Shown in pieces: positions 52,918 to 63,336 of a stretch of 64,000 nt of DNA; the first letter of the stretch is position 1, and each line of letters starts with the position of its first letter. The stretch comes from Nitrosomonas sp. sh817 (GTDB taxonomy: Bacteria > Pseudomonadota > Gammaproteobacteria > Burkholderiales > Nitrosomonadaceae): the NCBI RefSeq assembly GCF_030908545.1, contig NZ_CP133083.1, forward strand, positions 1,967,691 through 2,031,690, written 5' to 3'. Made by a program: the position numbers and the translations under genes. The notes beneath the pieces were generated by a model. It was not told where the DNA came from and searched no databases. It saw only the letters and a list, made by a program, of their open reading frames with translations.

Positions 52918-54629
52918 GCTTCGCTTTGCTTACGTCTGCGCCAGCCTGCCAATGCCAGTGTTCCGGCCAGTAGCATGCCACCACCTAAACCGCCCAGAGA
53001 GATTTTCTCTGCTGTGCCGTCTAAGTCGAGTAAGCTGGTTTTCTTGGTTTCAAGATTTTTAACACGTTCTTGCAGTGCAACCATTTCACGGATGCGGGTG
53101 TTTTCGTCTTGAATTTCAACATACGCGCGGTTGATCGGTCCCCAACCTTCGGTGTAAGTCCATCCACCTGGGTTGACGTGCGCCAATCCTACGTGCATCT
53201 TGGCCAGGTCGTTTTCGTGCATTTCCAGTACTTTCAGCTCGATCGCCGCTGGGCTGTTGCCTTTCGACCAGAACAGTTGCGCAAAGTAGGCGTAACCTTC
53301 TTTTTCCGGTGCCGGTGGTGCAGGACGGTTGGTTTTTTGTCCTGTCAACAGGCCTTCTTTATACAGTTGATGTACGATTGCGTTGGCTTCCTGGTATTTC
53401 GCCAGCCCTTCCAGGGTGCCTTTGTCCATCAGTTCCAGGTAAGAGCGTGCAAAACGTTCGGAGTGGCATTGGGTACACGTGACTACCCATGAGTCCAATC
53501 GCGCTTCCGACCATTCGCTTCTGATGTTTTCCGCTATGCCCGGTACAAACGGATAGTTTGCCCAGCGGATCTTTCTTACCATGTTATGGCTGTATTCGCC
53601 TTCGTATTCCATGTGGCAGCCCGCACAGGTCGGTGCGTTTTGTCCACCTACTGCATAGGCGTCTTTCAGCGGTGCTTCCCAGTTCCATTTGTCGCCCAGC
53701 ATCGATACCATCTTGCCGTGCTTGGACATCGAGTACGCCTCCCAGTTGTTGTGGTCTACACCGCTATGACAGGTAGCACAGGCTTCCGGTTTGCGCGATT
53801 CCGCTGCCGAGAATTCGTGGCGGGTGTGGCAGGAGTCACATTTGTTTTGGTTGGTGTGGCACATCGAGCAGCCTTCCGCTACTTCTCGTTGTGGCATCGC
53901 CGCCCATACCGTGGTCTCTACGTTGGCTTTGTAGTCCAGCGCGTGCGATGGACGTCCATCCGGCCATTGGTCATGCGGCCAGATCATCGTGTCTCTTTCC
54001 GATTCACGTTCGACAAATTCCGCCAAGTGACAGGTGCCGCACACATCCGCTGTCGGCATGATGATGTCTTTGGTGTGATCCGCTTTTTTCTTCGCGTTCG
54101 GTTCTACGTGGCAGTCGATACAGCCGACTTCTTTCAGGTTCTCACCTTCCGCCAGTTTGCCCATCGAGCGAAGGTTCTTTTCTACTTCTTCCAGTTTGGC
54201 TTTCTTGTAAAAAGTCGGATCGCTCGGTTTTAAGTTACGCACCTTGTCCAAGTTCGCATGGGTGCTGCGTTTCCATGCTTGTACCCAGACCGGTGATTCG
54301 TCCGTATGGCATTCCACGCATTCCTTACGGCTCGCTATTTCTTTGTTTGTGGTCGGCGATTTGTAAAATGTCGCCGGGTCTAAATAAATCCCGTACGGTA
54401 TCGGTTCCCAGTATTGCGCCAGTGTGCCGCGCCCGGCTCCTTGTTCAGGATCCTTGTAACGCTTCACTACCGCTTCATATAATTCCTTCGGCGATACTTT
54501 CTCCCGATCCAGCTTCAGCGCTTCGTACAGCTCGTTCGGCACACTCGGTATGTTCCCCGCTTGCAATCCCCCTGCTATCACGAGCCCTAACATCAGCGCC
54601 CCTCTCTTCAGCCAGCTCTTGGCATTCAT
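52914..54629 (-). CDS. hao: Hydroxylamine oxidoreductase (octaheme)
   Basis: A 571-aa periplasmic enzyme that oxidises hydroxylamine in ammonia oxidation. It has a signal peptide ([16 protein letters not shown]), then eight CxxCH heme sites (CVECH at 104-108, CIDCH, CGTCH, CSMCH, CDSCH, CATCH, CAGCH, CTQCH). The P460 heme of this family is crosslinked to a Tyr of a neighbouring subunit, probably within [22 protein letters not shown]-terminal helix ([19 protein letters not shown]) followed by RRRK could tether it to the membrane. Length equals that of N. europaea HAO. It heads the hao-haoB-cycA-cycB operon; the 118-base gap to rpsT holds the promoter. Confidence 0.98.
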   Translation of the reverse strand: MNAKSWLKRGALMLGLVIAGGLQAGNIPSVPNELYEALKLDREKVSPKELYEAVVKRYKDPEQGAGRGTLAQYWEPIPYGIYLDPATFYKSPTTNKEIASRKECVECHTDESPVWVQAWKRSTHANLDKVRNLKPSDPTFYKKAKLEEVEKNLRSMGKLAEGENLKEVGCIDCHVEPNAKKKADHTKDIIMPTADVCGTCHLAEFVERESERDTMIWPHDQWPDGRPSHALDYKANVETTVWAAMPQREVAEGCSMCHTNQNKCDSCHTRHEFSAAESRKPEACATCHSGVDHNNWEAYSMSKHGKMVSMLGDKWNWEAPLKDAYAVGGQNAPTCAGCHMEYEGEYSHNMVRKIRWANYPFVPGIAENIRSEWSEARLDSWVVTCTQCHSERFARSYLELMDKGTLEGLAKYQEANAIVHQLYKEGLLTGQKTNRPAPPAPEKEGYAYFAQLFWSKGNSPAAIELKVLEMHENDLAKMHVGLAHVNPGGWTYTEGWGPINRAYVEIQDENTRIREMVALQERVKNLETKKTSLLDLDGTAEKISLGGLGGGMLLAGTLALAGWRRRKQSEA

Positions 54630-54747
54630 CTCTCTCTCCTTTGGTTTTCCATTAATTTCTTCATTTGCTCTTAAATATCTTCTTTTGGATATCTTGATTA
54701 TATGGTTAGCGTAATCAATGAATCATTGAAGATTATATTTCAACCAA

Positions 54748-55011
54748 TTAATTCATCAACTTAATCGCTGAAGACAATCGGCTTTTGTAACGTGATGCTT
54801 TATTTTTATGAATAATACCTTTACCGGCTATTGAATCGATCGTTCCCACTGAATCAATAAACACACTTTTAGCCGCTTCTTTATCGCCACCCGCAATTGC
54901 TTTTCTTACCGACTTAATGGCGGTACGCAGTTGCGATCGCAAATGAACATTATGCGCTCTTCTTTTGATAGCTTGTCTAGCACGTTTTCTCGCTTGTGCA
55001 CTATTAGCCAT
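54748..55011 (-). CDS. rpsT: 30S ribosomal protein S20
   Basis: An 87-aa helical, basic protein with the S20 pattern [40 protein letters not shown] and [20 protein letters not shown]. It binds 16S rRNA. It lies upstream of hao in the same direction but is probably transcribed separately. Confidence 0.97.
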   Translation of the reverse strand: MANSAQARKRARQAIKRRAHNVHLRSQLRTAIKSVRKAIAGGDKEAAKSVFIDSVGTIDSIAGKGIIHKNKASRYKSRLSSAIKLMN

Positions 55012-55106
55012 TAATAACCCCCAAACCCTTATCTTTGGAAAAGCACGAATGTTACTTTCTTTTCTTTTCTAGCGCAACTTGTAAGTAAGCGGTGTATCGC
55101 TGCTTT

Positions 55107-55982
55107 TTACATTACATCGCGTTTGATCAGCGCCAATAACCGTCGCGTTTCTTTTTCATCGAGCTCCAACCATTGCCCGCGTTTAAGACGCGGCGGCAAA
55201 TTGATTGGTCCAAAGCGCACGCGCATCAAGCGGCTGACGGTGATGCCAATCGCTTCAAACATGCGTCGCACTTCACGGTTTTTGCCTTCCTTTAAAATGA
55301 CACGATACCAGTGATTAGCGCCCTCGCCTCCCTCGTCGGCCAGATAGGTGAACGCCGCTTGCCCATCATCGAGCGGTACGCCGGTGGTTAATTGTTTCAT
55401 TTGTTCCTCGGTCAACTCACCGAGTATCCGTACCGCGTATTCGCGTTCCATCTCAAACCGGGGGTGCATCAAGCGGTTAGCCAGCACGCCATCGCTGGTG
55501 AAAATCAGCAAACCGCTGGTGTTGAAATCGAGGCGTCCGACTGCAATCCACTTCGATGACCGCAGATGCGGTAATTTATCGAACACCGACGAGCGGCCTT
55601 GCGGATCGTCCCGGCTGACAATTTCTCCTTCAGGCTTGTGGTACAACAGAACTTTGGGTAATTCTTCATTGAAATGAACACGGATGGTTCGCCTGCCGAT
55701 ACGAATCACATCGTCCGGTCCGGCACGGTCACCGAGTTGCGCAACCTGGCCATTCAAAGTAACTTGCCCGGCGGCAATCAACTCTTCCATCTCCCGTCGA
55801 GACCCCAATCCTTTTTGCGCCAACACTTTTTGCAGCTTAAAACTTGCCGCTGGCTGCTTGGCGAGTGATTTGGGTGTTTCCGGAGGTTGTTTATCTGGCG
55901 CCGTTGCGATCGCCTTAGCGGGAACACGCGAGGCTGCCGGTGTTTTTTTCCTCGGGAGGCGGAATGGTTTGTTGACTTTCAT
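55107..55982 (-). CDS. rluB: 23S rRNA pseudouridine synthase RluB
   Basis: A 291-aa RsuA/RluB-type enzyme. The N-terminal 50 residues are a basic, Ala/Pro-rich tail (RLPRKKTPAASRVPAKAIAT), then an S4 RNA-binding domain (KLQKVLAQKGLGSRREMEEL, IAAGQVTLNGQVAQLGD) and the catalytic domain with WIAVGRLDFNTSGLLIFTSD, whose Asp is the nucleophile, and KEGKNREVRRMFEAIGITVS. It converts U2605 of 23S rRNA to pseudouridine in E. coli; RsuA is a less likely alternative. Confidence 0.92.
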   Translation of the reverse strand: MKVNKPFRLPRKKTPAASRVPAKAIATAPDKQPPETPKSLAKQPAASFKLQKVLAQKGLGSRREMEELIAAGQVTLNGQVAQLGDRAGPDDVIRIGRRTIRVHFNEELPKVLLYHKPEGEIVSRDDPQGRSSVFDKLPHLRSSKWIAVGRLDFNTSGLLIFTSDGVLANRLMHPRFEMEREYAVRILGELTEEQMKQLTTGVPLDDGQAAFTYLADEGGEGANHWYRVILKEGKNREVRRMFEAIGITVSRLMRVRFGPINLPPRLKRGQWLELDEKETRRLLALIKRDVM

Positions 55983-56095
55983 GGATGGCTAATTCGCGAT
56001 GAATGCTGTTGAAGCAATCAAAAATGCCTAATTCTAAACTATTACGCAGGCTAACTGTTGCTGCCATCGCCATAAATCGTACAAGCGCCGATTGA

Positions 56096-59000
56096 TTAAA
56101 ATGTCAGATTGCCAGCTGCCAGGCCGGTACCATCATTATGTGTAACAATCCCCATGACCTGCAGGTCCGCAGCATCAACGGTATCATCCCCGCCGGTAGC
56201 CGCGGTATACAACACCACCGCCGATTGTGTTGTGGAGAAATTGAGAATGAACAGATGTCCCCCTCCGGTTGCAATACCGCTGAAATCGATTTCTTCATTT
56301 AGCTCCGCGATGACATTAGCCAGCCCGGGTGTGGTGAATGCCGATAACGCAATTTCAATTTCGGCATCCGCCAGCACGGTCGCTTCCTGATCGGCGCCTC
56401 CCACGATGGCTTGGTTGCCGCCATCGGCACCATCCGCCGCTGAATAATCGAGACTATTATCACTATCGTCATCGAGCAGCGCCTTTAATGTAGAAATAAT
56501 CTGAATCCAATCGTCGGTAGCATCGTTGGCATTCGCATCGAATTGGATAACCGAATCGGCGCCGCTGCTTGCACCGGAGGCCGCGCCATCCGCTGCCGCG
56601 CTGTAAATAATTGTCTGCCGGGTATTATCATTGGCGCTGCTGCCCAGCGTTATGCTGTCAGCGCCGCCATTCCCGGTAATACTGTCACTGCCGGCGCCGC
56701 TGGTGATCGTATCATTACCGCTCCCGCCCACCAGGGTATCGTTGCCGGTTCCGCCGCTCAGCGTGTCATTACCGGAACCGCCGGTAATGACATCATTCCC
56801 GGTACCGCCGCTAACGGTGAACGTACCGTCGGTTTCCGCGCTGCCGTTGAAAGTCAAAACCCCGGAATTCGCTGCATTCGTTAAGGTTAAGGCAGCACTT
56901 GCGGAAACCAATGTATCTTTAGTGGTAATGGATACATCGGTATTGGTATTCGATAACGTAATGGCTTCGATATTTTTGACGGCATCAAAATCATTGACAG
57001 CAGTGAATGCCATATTACCAGTCAGTGCCACGGTATCCGTGCCAGAACCGCCATCGACGCTGTCAGCGCTGGTTAAACCGGCAACCGCCGCGAACGAAAA
57101 AATATCGTTGCCGGAGCCGCTGGTAACCGTATCATTACCCAAACCCGGCGTAATATTGTTACTGCCCGCACCACCGTCGAGCGTATCGTTACCCGATCCG
57201 CCCTTGATGGTATCTCCAGCACCCCCACCGGTAATGATGAATGTGCCGTTGGTTTCTGCACTGCCGTCAAACGTCAGCACTCCGCTGGTCAAGGTAGTCG
57301 CTTGCAACGTTAGCGTAGCTCCTGCCGCAACCAGTGCATCTTTCGTGGTAATCGCCACTGCCGTCGTGGTGTTTGCCACGGTGATCACCTCGATATTACT
57401 GACATTATCAAAATTGGTCGCCGCAACCGCAGTGGTTCCGGTCAATGCGACGGTATCCACACCACTGCCGCCATCCACGGTATCCGCGGTGGTTAAACCG
57501 GTACCTGCAGCAAATGTGATGGTATCGTCACCGCCGCCACCCGCAATGGAATCCGTGCCGGTACCGCAAGTGATGCTGTCGGCGTCACTGCCACCCGTAA
57601 TCGTGTCATTGGATGCGCCGCTACTGGTGATGCTAAAAGCGCCGCCGGTTTCCGCCGCACCGTTAAATGTCAGACCGCCCGTAGTGGAAGTGGAAAGCGT
57701 CAATGTTGCCCCGGCAGCCACCAGGGTATCTTTGGTCGTTATTGAAACGGCGGTATTGGTATTCGCCAGCGTGATGGTTTCGATGTTGCTGACATTGTCA
57801 AAATCATTGCTGGCGGTAAATGCCGTGTTGCCGGTCAACGCCACCGTGTCACTGCCCGCCCCGCCGTCGATGACATCCGCTTGCGTCAATCCGCTGACCG
57901 CCGCCAGCGTGAACGTATCGTTACCCAATTCCCCGGAAAGCGTATCGCTGCCGGTACCGGCGGTAATGCTATCGCCACCGCTGCCGCCGGTAAGGGTGTC
58001 ATTGCCGGAACCGCCGGTAATCGTATCATTGCCGGAGCCGCCGGTTATTTTAAAATGCCCGTCGGTTTCGGCGGCGCCGTTAAACGTCAAGACACCTGCA
58101 TTGGCCGTATTCGATAACGTCAATGTGGCGCCGGAAGCAACCAGTGCGTTGACGGTGGTAATAGCCACCGAAGTATTCACCATATCCGGCAGCGTAATCG
58201 CTTCGATATTGCTGACATTGTTGAAATGCGTAGCCGTCACCGCGGTGGTGCCGGTCAGCGTCACCGTGTCGGTTCCCGTGCCGCCGCTGACCGTATCCGT
58301 GGTTAGACCGGTTCCGGCAACAAATGTGAAGATATCATCACCGGCGCCGCCGGTAATGTTATCGACACCGGTGCCGCCGGTGATCTTGAACTGACCGTTG
58401 GTTTCGGCGCTGCCGTTGAAAGTCAGAATGCCGGAATTAGCCGCATTCGACAGGGTTAAAGTCGCACCAGCCGCGACCAGCGTGTCCTGCGTGGTAATCG
58501 CCACGGCCGTATTGGTATTGGCAACCGTGATGACCTCGATATTCTTGACGTTGTTGAAGTTGGTCGCGGCCACTGCGGTATTGCTGGTCAGCGCCACCGT
58601 GTCGGTGCCGGTACCGCCATCGACAGTATCCGCGCTGGTGAGCCCGGTTCCGGCGGCAAACGTAAAGGTGTCATCACCTGTGCCGGTAGAAATGCTGCTG
58701 GTGCCGGTACCGGCGGTAATGTTAAATTTTCCGGTGGTGCCGCCGATCGCGCCGGTCAAGGTCGAACCGGTAAACCCCGTCACTGTCACGGTATCGCCGT
58801 CGGCGACGCCGGTAATCGCAAGGTTGGCCGCCGCCGCAGTAATCGCAATGCCGTTATCCACCGTGTTATCGGTAACAGCCACGCCAATCATACCGCTGGT
58901 GGGATTCGATACCGTCAGATTGCCGCTCAGACCGGTAACATTCACGGTACCCGCAGCCGCACCGCCGGAAGTAACAGTCAGGCTGGTATTGTTAGCCAAA

Positions 59001-61588
59001 GCAGCCGCATCGATGCTGACCGTATCGGATGCCGCGCCGGCAGCAACATTGATCGAAGCCGCCGCCGAACCGGTGGTGATACTGATGCCGTTATCGGCGG
59101 CGTTTGCAGTGGTTACGGTCAACGCGCCGGTCAATTTGGTCGCAATCAGATCGCCCACCAGGCTGCTGACTGTCAACGCCGAAGCGCTGGTATCAGCGAT
59201 GGTTAATGCCGTATTCTGCGCCAGCGATGCCGCATTGACAGTCACCGTGTCGCTGGCTTGATTGGCAATCAGATTCACCGCAGCCGACCCGGTGGTTACG
59301 GATCGCGCATTGGTGCTGTCGTCGCCCAGCTCGTAGGTTTCAATACTGGATAACGCCGTTACCGCGCCGTCGCCGGTGACGATGATTTTTTCTCCACTCG
59401 CACCGCTGCCCGGCGCCGTGACAGCACCGGTGAACGCCTGATTCTGACTGGCTTTCATCGTCACTGTAGCACCGGATGCCAACGTCAGTGCTTCGATTTG
59501 AGTAATCGTGGCGCCGCTGATGTCCGCGCCGTTACTCAAACTCAACACGTCGTCAACGGTTGAATCGCCGGTCAGCGTGCCTGTAATTGCTAACGCGCCG
59601 GCGTTGAAGGTCACGGCATCGTTCGATGAATCAGCCGTAACGCTGGTCCCCGCCTGGCTAACGGTGATTGTTCGCGCATTGGTGGAGTCATCGCCGATGC
59701 TGTATTGCTCCACACCGGATAACGTGGTTACCGCGCCGTCGCCGGTGATGATGATTCTTTCGCTGTTGACGCCGCTGCCGGTTGCAGTGATGGTTCCGGT
59801 AAACATCTGGTTTTGCGACGCCGACAGGGTGACATCATGCGTACCGGCCACGCCGGTTGCATCGAAACTCAAGTTGGAAAAATTGACGACCAATGCAGCA
59901 GCAATGCTCGATCCGTCCTGGACGCTCAAGGTATTACTGCCGCCCCCGCCGTCCAATAGCACTGCCGTCATTACTAGCGGTGTCCACGCCGCCGACGTTG
60001 AAATCGATAAGGTATCGTCCGCCGCAGTCCCGCTGAACGCCGTTGCATCGGTTGCCAAGTATCCCGAGGAAGTAGTGGATGGCGCAGAGGGCGCCGAACC
60101 GCCACTCGAAGGGATCGACGAGGACGGCAGCGGATCAGCTTTGCCGTCGCCGGTAACATCGCCAACCAATGCACCTGCCGCCTCAATCGCACTGGTCAGC
60201 GCCGTGCCTTCGGCCAAGGCTGTCGCACTGCGAATACTCTCTTGCGCCGCGCCCGTTTGTAACAAATTTTCGATATTTTCGGACACGATCTGTATCGCTG
60301 CAATGCTCGCCAGACTGTGCGCTATCGTGTCACTGTCGGCCACCTCGTTATCGACTGCACGGTTCAGGTACGCAATCGCGACCGCGACCTCATCCAGCAT
60401 CGCGCCGACTTTAAACAGCATCGCATTGTCAGCGCCTGCCAGCACCGTGGTATCTTGAATCACTTGCGCAATGAAACCGCTGGCGGTTAAATCGACCGGC
60501 TTGGCGGCGCTGGCGATGTTCGCGGCCAATGCCTCATAGGCCAAATCGATTAGCGCCGCTTCGTCCGCCGGCACGCCGGTGCCGCTTAGAAAAGCGGCTG
60601 TTTGACTGACTGCAATTTGGATCTTGGCAATCATTGCCTGAATCGCCACCGCTTCCGCGGTTTCAGCGGCTGGGGTATCGGTGCGGTTGGCTTCGTAGAT
60701 GGGGTCGTAATGCAGGAATGGAAAAGCGAACGGCAATCCCAGCGCTGCCGTAAGTTTGGCCGCCGCATCCCCGGCAACCTTGGCATCAGCCTGTTCCAGC
60801 TTGACGAGCAGCGTCGTCAGCGGATTGATGACGGTAGCGCCGGGCGGCGCCAGCATGCGCCCTTCAAACGCTTTCCCGGTCGCAATATCGATCCCGCCCG
60901 ACACGATCAATTGACCAAACGCGTTGACTCCCGGCAACGTAAAACCGCCCGATGCATCGGTCGTAGCGGAAAGCTCTCCGGGGCTGATGCTGCCATTGCC
61001 GTCCAGATCCGCAAATACCACGGCATCCTTGATATAGCCATCGACGGCTTTTCCGGCAATGCCCGACTCAACAAGCGCTTTAGCCGAACCAACCGTTGAC
61101 GGGTCGTCAGTCACCTGCGCGAGAATCGCTTGCAAAACCGTCAGGCTGACCGCCGCTCCCTTGAGATCGACGGAGTAGTGAGCCGCCACCTCGATTTTGT
61201 TATTCAATTGCCGGGCAGCCGCTCCCCATGCAGCATTGTCCGGATCAACCGCCGCCAGCGCCGCAGCCGCCCAATGCATCACGCCGCCGCGTGATTCACC
61301 GGCATTCAGCAACTTCTCGATTTCTGCGATTGCCCAGGATTTATGCTCCCTGGCCACCAGCGAACCGGCGATATTTTCCACAAACTGCCGGGCGAATGTG
61401 TTGTTGGATAACGTATCGGAATAAAATGAGTTTTGAAAAACTCCGGTTTGCGCAAGCGCAGCGGCAAGCGCTTTTACAGTCCCGGCGTTATTAGCGAATG
61501 CTTCGAATTCCCTTAAATACCGCGCGCCGGGCGCCGCATCGAACATTGCCACCACCGTCCGGATGATTTCAAGTTGTCTGTCATTCAT
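56096..61588 (-). CDS. Giant RTX-type secreted calcium-binding protein
   Basis: A 1,830-aa protein with no Sec signal. Residues 1-190 are helical and resemble the N-terminal region of S-layer/DUF4214-like proteins. An EF-hand-like loop follows (DLDGNGSISPGE, about 195-206), then beta-rich repeats with TLSISTSA, ASQNQ and VTGDGAVT motifs. From about residue 985 to 1650 five repeats of about 110-135 aa each carry DTVDGGTGTDTVALT, FNNVKNIEVITVANTNTAV, TLVAAGATLTLSNAANSG and LTFNGSAETNG, separated by RTX nonapeptides (GGSGNDTLTGGSGGDS). The C-terminus ends in the hydrophobic AAGNLTF, as in type I secretion substrates. Probably a surface layer or adhesin; no secretion genes are nearby. Confidence 0.85.
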   Translation of the reverse strand: MNDRQLEIIRTVVAMFDAAPGARYLREFEAFANNAGTVKALAAALAQTGVFQNSFYSDTLSNNTFARQFVENIAGSLVAREHKSWAIAEIEKLLNAGESRGGVMHWAAAALAAVDPDNAAWGAAARQLNNKIEVAAHYSVDLKGAAVSLTVLQAILAQVTDDPSTVGSAKALVESGIAGKAVDGYIKDAVVFADLDGNGSISPGELSATTDASGGFTLPGVNAFGQLIVSGGIDIATGKAFEGRMLAPPGATVINPLTTLLVKLEQADAKVAGDAAAKLTAALGLPFAFPFLHYDPIYEANRTDTPAAETAEAVAIQAMIAKIQIAVSQTAAFLSGTGVPADEAALIDLAYEALAANIASAAKPVDLTASGFIAQVIQDTTVLAGADNAMLFKVGAMLDEVAVAIAYLNRAVDNEVADSDTIAHSLASIAAIQIVSENIENLLQTGAAQESIRSATALAEGTALTSAIEAAGALVGDVTGDGKADPLPSSSIPSSGGSAPSAPSTTSSGYLATDATAFSGTAADDTLSISTSAAWTPLVMTAVLLDGGGGSNTLSVQDGSSIAAALVVNFSNLSFDATGVAGTHDVTLSASQNQMFTGTITATGSGVNSERIIITGDGAVTTLSGVEQYSIGDDSTNARTITVSQAGTSVTADSSNDAVTFNAGALAITGTLTGDSTVDDVLSLSNGADISGATITQIEALTLASGATVTMKASQNQAFTGAVTAPGSGASGEKIIVTGDGAVTALSSIETYELGDDSTNARSVTTGSAAVNLIANQASDTVTVNAASLAQNTALTIADTSASALTVSSLVGDLIATKLTGALTVTTANAADNGISITTGSAAASINVAAGAASDTVSIDAAALANNTSLTVTSGGAAAGTVNVTGLSGNLTVSNPTSGMIGVAVTDNTVDNGIAITAAAANLAITGVADGDTVTVTGFTGSTLTGAIGGTTGKFNITAGTGTSSISTGTGDDTFTFAAGTGLTSADTVDGGTGTDTVALTSNTAVAATNFNNVKNIEVITVANTNTAVAITTQDTLVAAGATLTLSNAANSGILTFNGSAETNGQFKITGGTGVDNITGGAGDDIFTFVAGTGLTTDTVSGGTGTDTVTLTGTTAVTATHFNNVSNIEAITLPDMVNTSVAITTVNALVASGATLTLSNTANAGVLTFNGAAETDGHFKITGGSGNDTITGGSGNDTLTGGSGGDSITAGTGSDTLSGELGNDTFTLAAVSGLTQADVIDGGAGSDTVALTGNTAFTASNDFDNVSNIETITLANTNTAVSITTKDTLVAAGATLTLSTSTTGGLTFNGAAETGGAFSITSSGASNDTITGGSDADSITCGTGTDSIAGGGGDDTITFAAGTGLTTADTVDGGSGVDTVALTGTTAVAATNFDNVSNIEVITVANTTTAVAITTKDALVAAGATLTLQATTLTSGVLTFDGSAETNGTFIITGGGAGDTIKGGSGNDTLDGGAGSNNITPGLGNDTVTSGSGNDIFSFAAVAGLTSADSVDGGSGTDTVALTGNMAFTAVNDFDAVKNIEAITLSNTNTDVSITTKDTLVSASAALTLTNAANSGVLTFNGSAETDGTFTVSGGTGNDVITGGSGNDTLSGGTGNDTLVGGSGNDTITSGAGSDSITGNGGADSITLGSSANDNTRQTIIYSAAADGAASGASSGADSVIQFDANANDATDDWIQIISTLKALLDDDSDNSLDYSAADGADGGNQAIVGGADQEATVLADAEIEIALSAFTTPGLANVIAELNEEIDFSGIATGGGHLFILNFSTTQSAVVLYTAATGGDDTVDAADLQVMGIVTHNDGTGLAAGNLTF

Positions 61589-61911
61589 GAGTAATTCTGC
61601 TCTTAACCTAGAAGATGCTTAAAAAGACGCCAATCTTCCGATTCTACCCAACAGCCAGGTAAACGAATGACCCGAATAGGGTAAAAAAATTACTCTATAT
61701 TAATTCTTTGATTTAAATAAAAAAGAAACAATTCAACTCTAGCGGTAAACTAATACCGAATTTAACCTCTGCATCGCATTCGTCACTTAATTCAATTCCT
61801 TCAGTCCGTTCCCAACTCGATATCAAGCGCTATGTTGAATGGCTCCAGGAATTCTAGTGAGCTATTTACTGACCATTACAATCATCTTCAGGATTGACTT
61901 CTTAAATGTTA
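61589..61911. other. Intergenic region upstream of the RTX gene
   Basis: I see no gene in these 323 bases. The part nearest the RTX gene is AT-rich (around 61680-61740) and should hold its promoter and leader. The rest follows the DUF2939 gene, with no clear terminator. Confidence 0.5.
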
Positions 61912-62430
61912 TTAGTGAAAAATTTGATGCAGATTTGGTACGATGATATTGATCAACTTCCAGTCGATGCCTTCGCGCTTTAAGACGAAACGTGCATTTT
62001 CAGAATTTTCAACTGGTACCCAGATCGATGCCATATCGTGTGAATCAAAACTGATCGTAGCATCCTTGAAAAGCTTATGTTTCTTGTCGAACACACTACC
62101 TTCAAAACCTTTATTACTCAAAGCAGCCATAATCCCACTCGGTGTAACCATTGCATCGATGGCCTTGTCTGTTATGGTGGTGACGATACCAGCAGCCAGT
62201 GCTGAAAACGGACTGTTTGCATCTCCCATAGAAGACTGAAAAGCAGAAGCATTTATTTGATCTTTCAGGTTCTGCTTGAGCACTTGGAAGTCAATGTGTG
62301 TTTGCAGCTTAACCGAATCGTTATTTTCCAGCGCCACCTTAGTGCCGGAAAGTGCGAGGTACGGCCCAGCGGCAATGTAACCAATTGCCAGGATAATCAA
62401 CGCCATGGTTGCGATTGTCAGTTTATTCAT
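61912..62430 (-). CDS. DUF2939 family membrane-anchored protein
   Basis: A 172-aa protein with an N-terminal helix (LTIATMALIILAIGYIAAGP) and a periplasmic domain typical of DUF2939: YLALSGTKVALENNDSVKLQ, THIDFQVLKQNLKDQINASA, then a beta-rich end (ISFDSHDMASIWVPVENSEN, ARFVLKREGIDWKLINI). The family is widespread and of unknown function. The gene has an AAAGGGAT ribosome site and stands alone. Confidence 0.85.
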   Translation of the reverse strand: MNKLTIATMALIILAIGYIAAGPYLALSGTKVALENNDSVKLQTHIDFQVLKQNLKDQINASAFQSSMGDANSPFSALAAGIVTTITDKAIDAMVTPSGIMAALSNKGFEGSVFDKKHKLFKDATISFDSHDMASIWVPVENSENARFVLKREGIDWKLINIIVPNLHQIFH

Positions 62431-62516
62431 GGTCGATCCCTTTCTAATAGCAGAGCGGTTACAGATTCTGCCGATGAAAGCAGTACCAGCACAGTATTTT
62501 CCCGATTAAAATCAGT

Positions 62517-62819
62517 TCATTTCATAGAAAAGCTATCACAGCTGACAAATGTTTCTAAATCATTTTTTCCAGAACCATTAGGATCACTGATGAAATATTT
62601 GTCGATACCATAGCTTCCATATACTTGCCTGACTCTGTGGATGTCTTTCTGTGTTATGCCTAGATCAAAAATTTTATAAATCGAGCTGATGAACGCGAGA
62701 AAGCTCAGATAATAAAGAAACAAATGGTCCACCGGATGGTTTGAATCAATACGTTCTTTTGGTTCTTCATCATAATACCTTTCTGTCTTTTTTCGTTGCT
62801 CATTTCCTGCCATTTGCAT
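62517..62819 (-). CDS. Small hypothetical protein
   Basis: A 100-aa protein. The first ~28 residues are charged (EQRKKTERYYDEEPKERIDS); a hydrophobic stretch HLFLYYLSFLAFISSIYKIF (about 32-51) may be a membrane helix; the end is soluble (QVYGSYGIDKYFISDPNGSG). No family recognised. Codon use and the lack of a strong ribosome site make this a moderate call. It occupies the place where recR often follows ybaB in proteobacteria. Confidence 0.45.
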   Translation of the reverse strand: MQMAGNEQRKKTERYYDEEPKERIDSNHPVDHLFLYYLSFLAFISSIYKIFDLGITQKDIHRVRQVYGSYGIDKYFISDPNGSGKNDLETFVSCDSFSMK

Positions 62820-62998
62820 GACTTACTGTGGCATCGTGTACTTATTCCAGTCATAACTTTGTTTATTTTCATCCATCATTCATAACCTAGTTATTGATTG
62901 AAACAAAGCAAATCTCCTTTTGAACCATAGCAGTGCCCTTCTCGTACAACAAGCTTACCAAGCCCATCGCCATTCTGTGGGTATTATTATCATCAACC

Positions 62999-63322
62999 TT
63001 AGAAAGGCAATTTAAATCCCGGCGGCAGCCCCATGCCGCTGGTCAATGCCGACATTTTTTCCTGCGTGGTGGCTTCGACCTTGCGCACGGCGTCGTTGAA
63101 AGCCGCAGCGACCAGGTCTTCGAGCATTTCCTTGTCGTCGCCGATCAGGCTATTGTCGATGTCGACGCGTTTGACGTCATGGCGGCAGGTCATGGTGACT
63201 TTCACCATGCCCGCGCCGGATTGGCCTTCGACTTCGATGCTGGCAAGATTTTCCTGCATTTTGCGCATGTTTTCCTGCATCATCTGAGCCTGCTTCATCA
63301 TGTTACCCAGATTTCCTCTCAT
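62999..63322 (-). CDS. ybaB: YbaB/EbfC nucleoid-associated protein
   Basis: A 107-aa protein: [20 protein letters not shown], then [20 protein letters not shown] and the Met-rich tail [18 protein letters not shown]. YbaB proteins form tweezers-like dimers that bind DNA. It lies 14 bases after dnaX in the conserved dnaX-ybaB order. The usual next gene, recR, is not here. Confidence 0.95.
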   Translation of the reverse strand: MRGNLGNMMKQAQMMQENMRKMQENLASIEVEGQSGAGMVKVTMTCRHDVKRVDIDNSLIGDDKEMLEDLVAAAFNDAVRKVEATTQEKMSALTSGMGLPPGFKLPF

Positions 63323-63336
63323 TGCTGATTTCTCCT

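Noticed and set aside
56631..58394. A 587-codon open frame on the plus strand opposite the RTX gene, rich in Val/Pro/Ser
   Set aside because: It is a shadow of the repetitive RTX coding sequence. Its own 'repeats' mirror the repeats on the other strand, and the minus strand carries recognisable RTX motifs.
59508..60458. A 316-codon plus-strand frame opposite the RTX gene N-terminal half
   Set aside because: Same explanation: antisense frame in GC-rich sequence, no domain and no ribosome site, fully inside a well-supported gene.
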